Shown in pieces: positions 46,068-56,224 of a DNA stretch of 64,000 nt. Position 1 is the first letter of the stretch; each line of letters begins with the position of its first letter. The notes below the pieces were generated by a model, which searched no databases, was not told the DNA's origin, and saw only the letters and a program-made list of their open reading frames with translations. The position numbers were made by a program, and so were the translations under genes. The stretch is from Plumapathes pennacea (lineage: Eukaryota > Cnidaria > Anthozoa > Antipatharia > Myriopathidae), in contig OZ038471.1 of the NCBI GenBank assembly GCA_964036295.1, positions 11,302,184-11,366,183 of the forward strand, in the 5' to 3' direction.

Positions 46068-46887
46068 ATTTTATAAGTGACTGACAAGATCCTCCTTGGC
46101 TTTGGAGACTTGGAAGAAATTAGGGAAATTTTCTCAAGTGTCCAGAAGCGAGGAGGATGATGGCAAAGGAGAGCGGCGCCGGTTTTGGTACTTCCCTTTG
46201 GACAGCAATGGACACTTAGAAAAAATTAGAAAAAAAACTTGTTGGATAGGTCCGGGTACTCTTAAAAGTAGATATGGACATCATCCAAGTCGTAGGTAAA
46301 GATATACGACCATTAGGGAAAACAATTTACTTTTCACTTATTTTGTGGATTTTGCTTGCTCGGCACCCAGGTACACGTTTCGGACCTTGTAATGTGAGAG
46401 CTTGTTGAGCGAGGTCAGACCTGAAACCGCGTTGGGTTAGCATGGTCGGCGGCACTGTGAGAGTATGACCGTTTAACGTGGCGTATACGATTGCGCTCGT
46501 GCTGGCTGTGTTCTGCCGATTGAGAAACGTCCTTTCGACCAGTGGTGAAAGGCAAAGAAGAGTTTGGTGTTGTACCTGTATATGCCTGTAAGGCAAACCA
46601 AGTGTGAGTCCGAAGGCACAGCTCGAAGTTTGTCCTGAAGTCGGTGTTGGCTGGCCGCCCGCTGTGAATGGCCCTTTGTCTGGGTCGAAGCGTGGAAGGC
46701 CAGTTCTTCCCGGCTAAGGGAATGCCAAGACGTGGAAAAGATGTCAGCCCTATTGACCGCTGGCTGCCCGGGAGGGCGGTTAGGACGGATATTAAGAGAA
46801 ACTGGTGAAGAAACACTGGGGTGCTTCTGAGTATTCGCCCGGGCGTCCAGTCTGTTCCAAGAGAGCGGCTCGGGGTAGGTAAACAGT

Positions 46888-47547
46888 TATCTGGTTGATC
46901 ATGCAATTAGTTATATGCTTGTATCAAAGATCCATTACTTTGTTGGAGTTCTAGGCTAGTGGTGTCAGAAAAGTTACCAAATGGTAAATGGTTTGTGGCA
47001 GAGAAGCGTTCATAGCGACGTTGCTTTTTGAATCCTTTGATGTCGGCTCTTTCTATGATTGGGAAGCAGAATGCGGCAAGTGTTGGATTGATCACCCATC
47101 AGTAATGAAGGGGAACTGGGTTTAGACCGTCGTGAGACGGGTCAGTTTTACCCTAGTGAAGAAAGATTGTTGGAATAGTAACTGCTGAATATAAGAGTTA
47201 GCGCAGATTCAGGCAATTGGCATTTGTACTTGGCTGAAAAGCCAATAGTGCGAAGCCACCATCTGTTTGGATTATGACTGAACGCCTCTAAGTCAAAATG
47301 CGTGCTAGAAGTAATAATTATTATCTTCAGCTGTTCTCAGGAGAACAAGGATAGAGGTTGCGGTCTCATCTTTTCCAATATGTAAGGGGAGAGAATAACC
47401 TCCGATGTACTATCCAGACCAAAAGCTAAAACTTCTGCAGGTAGATGTTTTGCAGATGACTTAAAAAGAGGACGGGATACTGTAAGTTGTAGGGTAGCCT
47501 TGTTGCTACAATCTTCTGAGACTTAGCCTCTGTTTTAAGATTTGTTC
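46888..47547 (+). pseudogene. Chimeric rRNA pseudogene, copy 20 (beta, B spacer before it)
   Basis: Beta form with gcaattagttatatgc at the 18S start. It is followed by a slightly diverged spacer (gtgttcaaaagcgagg), marking the approach to the array edge. Confidence 0.88.
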
Positions 47548-48376
47548 ATTTTTTAAGTGACTGACAAGATCCTCCTTGGCTTTGGAGACTTAGAAGAAGT
47601 TAGGGAAAATTTCTCAAGTGTTCAAAAGCGAGGAGGATGATGGCAAAGGAGAGCGGCGCCGGTTTTGGTACTTCCCTTTGGACAGCAATGGACACTTAGA
47701 AAAAATTAGAAAAAAAACTTGTTGGATAGGTCCGGGTACTCTTAAAAGTAGATATGGACATCATCCAAGTCGTAGGTAAAGATATACGACCATTAGGGAA
47801 AACAATTTACTTTTCACTTATTTTGTGGATTTTGCTTCCTCGGCACCCAGGTACACGTTTCGGACCTTGTAATGTGGGAGCTTGTTGAGCGAGGTCAGAC
47901 CTGAAACCGCGTTGGGTTAGCATGGTCGGCGGCACTGTGAGAGTATGACCGTTTAACGTGGTGTACTACGATTGCGTTCGTGCTGGCTGTGTTCTGCCGA
48001 TTGAGAAACGTCCTTTCGACCAGTGGTGAAAGGCAAAGAAGAGTTTGGTGTTGTACCTGTATATGCCTGTAAGGCAAACCAAGTGTGAGTCCGAGGGCAC
48101 AGGTCAAAGTTTGTCCAGCGGTCGGTGTTGGCTGGCCGCCCGCTGTGAATGGCCCTTTCTCTGGGTCGAAGCGTGGAAGGCCAGTTCTTCCCGGCTAAGG
48201 GAATGCCAAGACGTGGCAAAGATGTCAGCCTTCTCGACCGCTGGTTGCCCGTAGGTCGGTTAGGACGGATCGGAGGGATATTGAGAGAAACGGGTGAAGC
48301 CACACTCGGGTGTTTCTGAGTATTCGCCTGGTAGTCTAGTCTGTTCGAAGAGAGCGGGCCGGGGGAGGTAGACAGT

Positions 48377-49035
48377 TATCTGGTTGATCATGCAAGTAGT
48401 CATATGCTTGTATCAAAGATCCATTAGTTTGTTGGAGTTCTAAGCTAGAGGTGTCAGAAAAGTTACCAAATGGTAAATGGTTTGTGGCAGAGAAACGTTC
48501 ATAGCGACGTTGCTTTTTGGATCCTTTGATGTCAGCTCTTTCTATGATTGAGAAGCAGATTGCGGCAAGTGTTGGATTGATCACCCATCAGTAGGGAACG
48601 GGAGCTGGGTTTAGACCGTCGTGAGACCGGTCAGTTTTACCATAGTGAAGAAAGATTGTTGGAATAGTAACTATGCTGAATATAAGAGGAAGCGCAGATT
48701 CAGACAATTGGCATTTGTACTTGGCTGAAAAGCAAATTGTGCGAAGCTACCATCTGTTGGATTATGACTGAACGGCTCTAAGTCAAATTGCGTGCTAGAA
48801 GTAACAATTATTGTCCTCAGCTGTTCTCAGCCAACAAGGATAGAAGTTGCGGTCTCATGTCTCCCAATGTGTAAGGGGAGAGAATAGCCTCCGATGTACT
48901 ATCCAGACCAAAAGCTAAAACTTCTGCAGGTAGATCTTTCGCAGACGATTTAAATTGAGAATGGGATACTGTAAGTTGTAAGGTAGCCTTCTTGCTACAA
49001 TCTTTAGAGAGTTAGCCTCTGTTTTAAGATTTGTT
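48377..49035 (+). pseudogene. Chimeric rRNA pseudogene, copy 21 (right edge, ancestral-like)
   Basis: Closest to real 18S: the first 44 nt match 40 of 44 canonical positions, including gcaagtagtcatatgc. The 28S part keeps gctagaggtgtcagaaaag, ggatccttt and cagtagggaacggg. Spacer just before it reads gggggaggtagacag, as in copy 1. Confidence 0.88.
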
Positions 49036-49185
49036 CATTTTTTAACTGACTGACAAGATCCTCTATGGCTTTGGAGACTTGGAAGAAATTAGGGAAATTT
49101 TCTCAAGTGTCCAGAAGCGAGGAGGATGATGGCAAAGGGGACCGGCGCCGGTTTTGGTACTTCGCTTTGGACAGCAATGGACACT
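49036..49185 (+). repeat. Right-edge truncated spacer of the array
   Basis: The spacer runs from the 28S end to cagcaatggacactt and then breaks off just before the A-rich tract. The next bases (gagaatttggcatttgagg) belong to a LINE fragment. Confidence 0.8.
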
Positions 49186-49720
49186 TGAGAATTTGGCATT
49201 TGAGGAGGAAATGTTTTTCGTCTTCCACGTGTTGACAGTGTGGGCGTTTTATTAGGTCAGGGCTTACGTGGTTTTGTTAGAACAACCACGCTCAACTTCT
49301 AGTATGGAACCATTAATTCTCAATTTCGTTCGAGCTCTGCGGTATTCTGTATTTTGGATCTCGTTTAAGTAACTCTCAAATTCGTATTTGGTTTTGAACT
49401 CACGGTAGGTTCTTAGTTTGTTGCCTTTTACCAATCTTGATTCATCACTGAAAGGGCTTAATACCCAGTCTTGTATTTCTATATCTTCAAATGTTTGCTA
49501 ATTTATTGAGAAATCTTTTTAATTAGATGTAGCTGGAGTAATGTTTTGTTGATATTTCCATGCGTATCCAAAGCCATTTTGAAACCAAAGGGTTTTTATT
49601 TGAGCTGCTCAGCCTTTGGAATATGAGTATCCTCATATGTCTAGGTAAGCTTGTTTTGCAAGTCTAGTTTCTTCTAATGTTAGAACTCGGGCCCAGGACG
49701 CTATGACCTCCGGTTTAATT
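49186..49720 (-). pseudogene. C-terminal end of a LINE reverse transcriptase ORF, degraded
   Basis: Reading the minus strand from 49720 gives recognisable C-terminal LINE sequence with several stops: TLEETRLAKQAYLD, then FEDIEIQDWVLSPFSDESRL, then LRTYREFKTKYEFESYL and YRRARTKLRINGSILEVERG. After a frameshift comes the terminal zinc motif RPHCQHVEDEKHFLLKC. This is the post-RT region found in many cnidarian LINE ORF2 proteins. The catalytic reverse transcriptase domain is absent. The fragment starts exactly at the right edge of the array. Confidence 0.6.
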
Positions 49721-50029
49721 TCAGTAATAATAATATGGATGCAAAAATACTCTCTATTTGGATTGGCTAAGAACAGGACAGTGTGCAAAAAGGATTAGTC
49801 AGATGTGCAAAAGTAATTAGTCAGAGTTAATTGCACCGATTAACTGATTTTTGCACAATTGGTTTTCATAGCAATCACGCAAGCAAGTCGCAAGCTTCAC
49901 TTTTGCATCAAGAAAAAATGGTGGCCAAGAGCGAGAGATTAGCAAAACGTAAAGAAGGCAGCCCTAAAAGCTTAAGATGGATAAATAGGTAAGCAAATAA
50001 AGTCTTTATTTAACGAGGGCAAACCAATA

Positions 50030-50217
50030 TAGTGATTAGCAGTGGTAATTCATTGGTGTGCGAGTTCAATTGACGATTAATAGTGCGAGTAATGTTTGAA
50101 AACTCTAACAAAATATCGTGGGTCCGCAGAACAAGTGTTATTTGTAGAAGTTTCAAACATTCCGAGCACTATTAATCGTTAATTAAATGAGCACACCAAT
50201 GATTACTAGTTAACTAG
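50030..50217. repeat. Imperfect inverted repeat, possible MITE
   Basis: The arm starting attggtgtgcgagttcaatt (about 50051) is matched in reverse by an arm ending gagcacaccaatgatta (about 50206). Between them gattaatagtgcgagtaatg pairs with attccgagcactattaatc. Arms are about 60 bp with mismatches. No target duplication was resolved. Confidence 0.55.
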
Positions 50218-50571
50218 AAATAAGATAATCGCAGATATCCCCTCGCTATGTAGTGGGTTTTCGGAAAGCGGGGTTCTTGTTTATTTTCCGCTTGGAGATT
50301 ATTTTAAAATCTTTTTTACAAACCACGGGTTGTATAGCGACGTCACCAGTCGGCCGCTAAAAAAATCTTTGCCGCATTGAAGTCTGGTTTAGTTCAGACA
50401 AAGTGCACAGTCTGCAATTTTCGTAGACACTAGCTGAACTCCAAAATTCGCTGAGACAACTCACACGCAACTACAGAATACTCCCGAGACTTGAAAGCCA
50501 AGAAAAGCGCAAGTAGAATCGTGACTTGATCAGTCTTGCACAGTCAGTAAAGTCGACACCAAAATTTTTAT

Positions 50572-50575
50572 AAAA

Positions 50576-50630
<55 letters not shown>

Positions 50631-50640
50631 ATACATAAAT
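50572..50640. repeat. (AAAT)n microsatellite
   Basis: About 16 tandem AAAT units with one interruption near the end (atacataaat). Confidence 0.95.
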
Positions 50641-51177
50641 TTTAAGAAAAGCCACGATTTCTCCAGCCGACACTGTATCCTAACCAGATACGTGTATTCT
50701 TTTTCAAAGCATGAGTCGCTTGTTCACACGCTTTCGAAGTCTCGCAAACTGTGTGAATTTTGGCAAGGATTCAATTTTGAACACAACACTTTTCAAACCG
50801 CATTGACGAATTTAAAATCTTTTTTAGAAACTTGGATTCTGAAAACTACAATCCTGTTATTGTAAAAGGTGAACTTTTTCACGGTGATTGTTCGATTTCC
50901 TCCGACTGTAATTTCCTATTTGTTTGTGAAGAAGTATCTGCGTTTTAACACAATACTGGCGTCTGGGATTGTGTTCAGGTCGGCCAGTCGATGCCTTAAA
51001 GAATTCGTTTCACGGCTAGCAAGCTTACCTCCGATACACTGGCAAAATATCCGGGCAATTAACAGCCGTCCGTCGAACTGCTTGGCCTTGTATCTGCATC
51101 TTGTTGTACAAAATCACTTTCGTTCGTACTCTATCGCATGTCACCAAACACAATGGCGGTTTACAGTTCTTGCCTAA

Positions 51178-51327
51178 GAGCCTAAGAACGAGGTCGTACG
51201 CCAGACTGACAGACTGAGAGACGAACATTAAATTTCGAGGTGGCGACGCTCTTGGAGTCTCCAGATAAGGCGATACTACTGCATTAGCGTTGTGATTATT
51301 ACCCTCGCTTACGCTCGGGGATAACGT
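51178..51327 (-). repeat. Dispersed repeat, inverted relative of 10628–10770
   Basis: Its reverse complement carries the same landmarks in the same order (ttaccctcgct, gactccaag, ggcgtacgacctcgtt) with moderate divergence. Confidence 0.6.
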
Positions 51328-51712
51328 AGATGCCAAAAATATATAAGGTGAAAGAAACCATTCCAACGCAAATCTAACAGTCAACCAAAGTCAAACGCGA
51401 GACCTTTGAAAGTTTGCAGCTTCCATTTCAGGTTTGCAGAGAGAATACCTGTAATAAATGAACATGCAATTAGAACACCAGCAGATGTCCCCTTGCCCAA
51501 ATGGTCAGAACTGTGATTGCCTCACTGCTCATGCTCATGACTTTATGGGAGGATACATCATGTGCATGTAAATTATAGACACTGTGTGATGATGTAGAAT
51601 TTTTGGTCTTCATCTGTTTCATTATTATCACTGACAATAGCATCTCGTTCAAAATTTGGTGTCCGGATGTTAGCCAACGATGAAGACCGGGGTCTAGCTG
51701 TTGTTGCCTACA

Positions 51713-51757
51713 ATCCTGGCCAAAAGTATGTGGGACACTCTGAAAAAATGCTATTTT
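51713..51757 (+). mobile_element. Solo left end of the CAATCCTGGCC MITE
   Basis: From CAATCCTGGCCAAAAG to gaaaaaatgctat it matches 8165–8209 base for base, preceded by TA. No matching right end follows, so it is a truncated copy. Confidence 0.7.
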
Positions 51758-51844
51758 CAACATTACTATTATTATTATCTGTTCAACATTACTATTATCA
51801 AAATGAAGGCTTTGGTAAAGTCTAGCAAAAAAAACTGAGTTTAA

Positions 51845-52140
51845 TCATTCAATGTCCATGTTTGTTAGCCATTCAGTTGTCGAATCTAACAGAGTAGTAT
51901 TAGTAGAGTGGAATGGTCTAAAGCCACTTTGGTATTTGGACAGTAATTCATTTTTATTTAGGTAACTATACAGTTGATTAAAGACGATTCTTTCAAATAT
52001 TTTAGCTATCGACGGTAGAACTGATATTGGTCAAAGCTGTCTAGATTATCCTTGCCCTTATCCTTTGATTTACGGATGGGGATTACTTTCGTGAGTTTCA
52101 ATCCCTTTGGAAAGATACCTGTGTCAACAGTAGTGTCACC
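51845..52140 (-). pseudogene. LINE reverse transcriptase N-terminal fragment
   Basis: The minus strand reads TGIFPKGLKLTKVIPIRKSK (start of the RT domain). After a shift it reads LPSIAKIFERIVFNQLYSYL and LLSKYQSGFRPFHST, the RT1/RT2 signature of CR1/Jockey-like LINEs. It stops at 51845–51847 before the catalytic YxDD motif. It is probably the continuation of the endonuclease fragment at 52817–53548, split by an insertion. Confidence 0.7.
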
Positions 52141-52816
52141 AGTCGCTTTAAAACATTTCAGCTTTTTCATTCGCGGCATGCTGTTTCCAATAATCACTAC
52201 GATCTCGGAACAGTTTTTCAGCAATCGCAGTGATCGTAACAATCCAGCGGTTTCTGAACACTTTTCTGAGCGATCGCAGTGATTGAGTAATTGCAGTGAT
52301 TGATTGCAATCCGGCATACTTCAGCTAATTGAACGTTTGGTAAACAAACTGCTGCCCGCAATTTTGGGCGGGAAAAGCTGCCGCGGACGCACATTGTTGC
52401 GGGATATACCCGGGCCTTTCCAGCTTCCTGATTGGCTGTTTTAAATGTTTAAATGCTTAAATTAGCGTGAAAAACAACCCAAAGCGTAAAAAAATGTCGG
52501 AAAAACCTCTTCTTCGCGAGAAAGTAGATGTCCCACTGTGCAATTGGAGATAATTGACTTTCGCATTAGCCGCCATCTTGTTTTTGGTGGAACGGGGCCC
52601 GCTGACAATGTTGCAGGCTCAGAATGTCCGCTATTTCTGGCCATGTGAATGATAAGCTTCCTAAGGTTGGAGTTTATCCAAGGTGACCTTTTGTTTCTAA
52701 GTCGTTTTGTTTCAGTGGTGCAAGGTTATTAGCTACAGACAAAATCAAATCTTTCCATAGTTCCCACATGTAGCCGGGGCTATCAAAATTTGCTACTGAT
52801 TACCACGGAAGTAGTT
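52141..52816. other. Insertion between LINE endonuclease and RT fragments
   Basis: No coding sequence is recognised. The left part has repeated short blocks around gatcgcagtgatt and gcagtgattgattgc (about 52215–52310). The rest looks like intergenic or repeat DNA (gccgccatcttgtttttgg). It may be a nested element inside the LINE. Confidence 0.4.
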
Positions 52817-53548
52817 TTAGGTCACGAAGGAAATTGTTTTTGTTAGGTTTTTAAAGCTTCCCTTGGTGGTAACTCTGTGTTTAGCCTTTGTAGGGATTGC
52901 TATTTTATGTATGACATAGATCAGGCTATGGTCACTAATTCCAATATAAACAACGCCACTGTCAACTACTCGGTGAGGGGTGTTTGTGTAGATTACATCA
53001 ATCAGCGTTCTACTTACACTAGTTATTCTAGTTGCTTCGAAGATTAATTGAGTCAACTGATATAATTCACTGATAGATTTTAGACGATGAGTTGGGCGAC
53101 ATTCGACTTGAGATAGAAGATTACACCTTAGGTCACCAGTAATATACATCTCTTTCCCTTCATCATCCAATTTAGTCACTATGGCTTCATAATTGTCAAG
53201 AAAATCTATCCACGTCATTGTCAGGAGGACGGTAGCATGCTAGTACAGCATATGGTTTGCTGCGAGGTTAAGTAATTTCGATACACATAGCTTCAAATTC
53301 ATTACTTATTAAATCTGACCAATTTCTGCATCCAATGCTACTTCGAATATATACATACACACCCCTCCGCCAAAACGGCTCCTATCATTCCTAATAAGGT
53401 CATAATATTTTTTGTTTATTACTGATCTAGGAATGGAGGTGTCTAATCTTGGTTCATTTATTGCAAGGAGGTCAAGGGTTTGATTTTCGATCCAAATTCT
53501 CAATTCGTGAATATAAGCCGGAATACTGGCAACGTTTAGTGATGCCAT
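52817..53548 (-). pseudogene. LINE APE endonuclease domain, frameshifted
   Basis: Two frames cover the domain. 53309–53548 begins MASLNVASIPAYIHELR and contains LDLLAINEPRLD (the ETRL active-site box, here with EPRL) and FGGGVCMYI. 52817–53218 contains YITGDLRCNLLS (the GDxN box, here GDLR), TLIDVIYTN and IGISDHSLIYVI (the SDH catalytic motif). The asparagine of GDxN is replaced by arginine, and the frames are separated by a gap with stops, so the enzyme is dead. It lies upstream of the RT fragment at 51845–52140. Confidence 0.75.
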
Positions 53549-53654
53549 TTTGAATCCCCTAGTTTTAGGGATGGAGTTGGTTTGACGAGCAGCACTGTCG
53601 TCTAGTACAGCCCTACCTTGGGGTCACTGCTTTTATGAAAGTGTTGAGGTCACG

Positions 53655-54371
53655 TCATCCTCTAGAGTTTAGTCCGTTTTTCTGGATGTTATGAGTGATG
53701 ACGGACCAGTTTTCGACAGAAAGCTTTAAGCGACTTGTTAACTTTTTTCCTGATGGAGTCCAAGGATGTAGAGGCGCGTCCCCCAATTCAGGTAGGTTAT
53801 GCTCGATGTGTTGGCATACATTGACAATTCTGTCATTGGCCACCTTTGCTTCATCCGTTACAGCCTTATCTTTATAAGAAATGACTGTTGTCAATGACTT
53901 GAAGATTTGCAAAACTTCAAAGTGCAACATGCTTGTGACTTCTCTTAGATCCACCATAAAGTGCTGAGACTGAGGGTGAGTCGGCTTTGCTACAGTCGTC
54001 TTACCAACACCTCCCGAGCCGTACATAATCACCGTGAGTCTTCGCAAGATTTCTGAGATTTTCTTTGTTCTACCGATGGCTTCTACCACGAGCTCTCTTT
54101 TGTGAAAACTCAAACCTTTATACACAATAAGTTTCTCTGCTGTAGCTTCTTGTTTACTTGTTTGAGGTGCGAAAACCTCGTCCAGCATGGAAACTTTGTC
54201 ATCTGCGATTTGGCATATCTGTCGGAGAGAGCGCAACAACGGGTACAAATCATCAATAGGGAGGGTTTTCTTTGTCGACTAAGTGACTTGCTTCAGACGT
54301 TCTGGTGTGAAACTGCCAGTGACGTCTCGTAAAAGTTCTTTGAGCTCCCGACGAATCTCAAGGGACGCCAT
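53655..54371 (-). pseudogene. N-terminal part of an NB-ARC-like P-loop gene with an in-frame stop
   Basis: An ATG at 54371 opens MASLEIRRELKELLRDVTGS, meets TAG at 54279–54281, and continues in frame through LRSLRQICQIADDK to a P-loop VIMYGSGGVGKTTVAK (GSGGVGKTT at residues 77–85 of the second frame). A strand FMVDLREVTSM follows. The P-loop placed after a short helical region is the layout of NB-ARC/STAND ATPases of cnidarian NLR-like immune proteins. No Walker B or later motif is clear before the frame ends at 53655. The stop suggests a pseudogene or an intron inside the N-terminal region, but I see no convincing splice pair around it. Confidence 0.5.
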
Positions 54372-54810
54372 CTTCGCACAGACCGACGAGACTGGAGACT
54401 AGAACCCAGGCTTCCCATGCTAAAAAAGATGGCGCTAACTAACAGCCCAAAGTGAGAGAAGATAAAAGGCGACACTTTTTTCACTTATTCATAATATAAA
54501 ATGTATCCTTAGATGACTCAATAAAAATGAGGATATAGAAATATAGGATATAGAAATATAATATCGTTAACTATGTAAATTTCTGCGAGGTGAACCAGAT
54601 TTTGACTCATTATATAAATACAGTAGCTTCGTATTAAAGTAACACACTCCAGCCAAACAAACCTGTTTCTTGTGCTATTCAAACGGTGGTGAAATGGAAT
54701 CATGGGTAAAATTTCCTGTTGATTTTTCAGTTATATCTTTAGAGTTTTGCTCCCCTTGACGTACCACAGTCGGTCTGCATTCTGTATCTACATGCCGTGT
54801 GGCATGAAAT

Positions 54811-54898
54811 TTTCGCGGGAGTTTATTTACGCGAATTTCGTGGATTTTCCGACAATTCGCGAAAATAAAATCCCGCAAAAATAAACTCCCGCGAAAAA
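54811..54898. repeat. Hairpin-forming inverted repeat (GCGGGAGTTTATTT)
   Basis: Left arm tttcgcgggagtttattt and right arm aaataaactcccgcgaaaaa are inverted copies about 50 bp apart, with further gcgaa/ttcgc symmetry between them. It resembles dispersed fold-back elements of invertebrate genomes. Confidence 0.75.
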
Positions 54899-56090
54899 TT
54901 AATCCGCGACTGCAAACGAAATCACAGCCCTCTTCTTTGCAATTGAAACAAAATGAACATTTTCTGCGTAACAGCTGTAATAGTGTTGCTATGCACCAGT
55001 GCCGAACGTTAAATACCGGACAGAAACTTGTCTGAAATCCGCGAAAATTTGGTCCCAACAGTAAAATCTAAAATCTAAATTCTTGATTTTCAAAGATTAA
55101 AAAAAACAGCAATCTGCGAAATTAAACTCCCTCGAAATTAAGAAATTCGAAATTAAATATGCTTCACATTTTTTACACATATCATGGTCACAGCTGTGCC
55201 CTTTCTTACGTGAGCGGAGCTTATTTGCAAACGTTGTTGCTCCGTCCTGAAATGTCGTTCTAATGTGAATCTGTGTCTGTCTGCCAGATGCAGCAGTAAT
55301 GCGCGGATATGTCAGCCAGGGGACTAAAAGGGGAGCAGAATTTCCAAATACAATCATGAATCGGCAAAAGACCACAGGCCGTATAACTCACCAAGTTCGA
55401 GAGAGCCAAATATTTTTGGAAGACCCCTCCCTGAAGAGTAAATTTGGCATCTGACATTAGCACGAAAAACCAGTACCGGAAGTCTTTCTGTGCATTATTT
55501 GAGTTAAGTAGATGATAAAACACAAACTTTCTCACAGGTCCTTGTACCACGCGTGACGTCTTTTATGTGGATAACAATTGCCCTCCCCTCAGTAGTGTTT
55601 GCCACTAAGAGGGGGAACGTTTTAATGACCTGGTGAGATGTACCAGCGGCTGATTGCCCATCGCCCAAGGCGCCGACATAGAAGCTATTTGCATTTTGCA
55701 AATAGCTTCAAAAGGGCAAAACTGAGGAAAAATCTTAATGGTATCGTTATGTCCTCCCGCTACCTGTAAGACTTTTATTCTAAATAAGGGGTACCTATCT
55801 TGATCCCAGAATGCCATGGTGCATAGATTAGATTGAAAGCCTTGGTGGAGCTTCATTGTGCAAATGTCACTTGTTCCCCCTTCTTTATAGCTTGTCTCGG
55901 ACTCCTCTCTACCTACCAATCCCCGTCTCTCTTTCGCTATCATATTTTGGAAGGGATAGGGTGAGTTGACAAAAAGATGAAGTCAACATATAAAAAACCT
56001 TTTTGCTTTGATCTGTCAGCTGTAATTCAAGCATTCGCCATCTATTACTCGTAAAAACCACGATTATGTGGTGAGTAACTATTTGTATTA

Positions 56091-56224
56091 CATGAACTCT
56101 GGTGTGATACAGAGATTTCCGCCACTGAGAAATGTCGTATCTGAACAACCGCAAAAATACAATGATCTTGCTTGTGTTCGCATTTCTTATTGCAAAAATC
56201 TCTGTGTCACACCAGAGTTTATGA
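56091..56224. mobile_element. 134-bp MITE with 28-bp TIRs
   Basis: The left end (56091–56118: catgaactctggtgtgatac followed by agagattt) and right end (56197–56224) are inverted copies with two mismatches. No coding capacity. Target duplication not clear. Confidence 0.75.

Larger units (their letters stand above)
17926..49185 (+). repeat. 31-kb tandem array of chimeric mini-rDNA units (1,480–1,492 bp, 21 copies)
   Basis: Each unit, read on the plus strand, has three parts. First comes about 44 nt matching the start of 18S rRNA (tatctggttgatcatgca against the universal tacctggttgatcctgcc). It is followed immediately by about 620 nt matching the 3' end of 28S rRNA, recognisable from gctgggtttagaccgtcgtg and gattatgactgaacgcctct. 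The third part is about 820 nt of spacer leading to the next 18S start. Most of 18S, both ITS, 5.8S and most of 28S are missing from every unit. Start-to-start spacing is 1480–1492 bp, except 2147 bp once, where a spacer segment is duplicated. Many long minus-strand open frames across the array are antisense to rRNA or spacer and are not treated as genes. Confidence 0.93.
49721..51177. other. Gene-free repeat mosaic
   Basis: No gene is supported. The stretch holds an inverted repeat at about 50030–50217, a copy of the cagatatcccctcgct repeat (about 50205–50250, related to 12152 and 13137), and the AAAT microsatellite at 50572–50640. The plus-strand frame at 50869–51177 has no recognisable domain. 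Confidence 0.5.

Noticed and set aside
17910..48584. About sixty minus-strand and plus-strand open frames of 60–163 codons in the array (for example starting MINPTLAAFCF, MPYRHIQVQHQ, MALETWKKLGK)
   Set aside because: They are antisense to, or overlap, 28S-derived or spacer sequence and recur only because the unit recurs. No domain or codon signature supports them.
18023..49035. Functional rRNA genes
   Set aside because: Only 44 nt of 18S and the 3' end of 28S are present, 5.8S and ITS are missing, and the catalytic segments are mutated.
17926..49185. CRISPR-like or phage-like direct-repeat array
   Set aside because: Units are about 1.5 kb with no short repeat/unique spacer pattern, and the sequence is clearly rRNA-derived and eukaryotic.
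17926..49185. R2-type retrotransposon cluster in 28S
   Set aside because: The R2 target region of 28S lies upstream of the retained segment, and no reverse transcriptase occurs within the array.
54675..55058. 127-codon minus-strand frame as a gene
   Set aside because: It reads through the hairpin element at 54811–54898 and flanking repeat DNA, with no conserved domain.
55260..55943. Possible exons of an unknown host gene
   Set aside because: Several overlapping frames with plausible composition, but no convincing splice sites or recognisable motif; left as unresolved.
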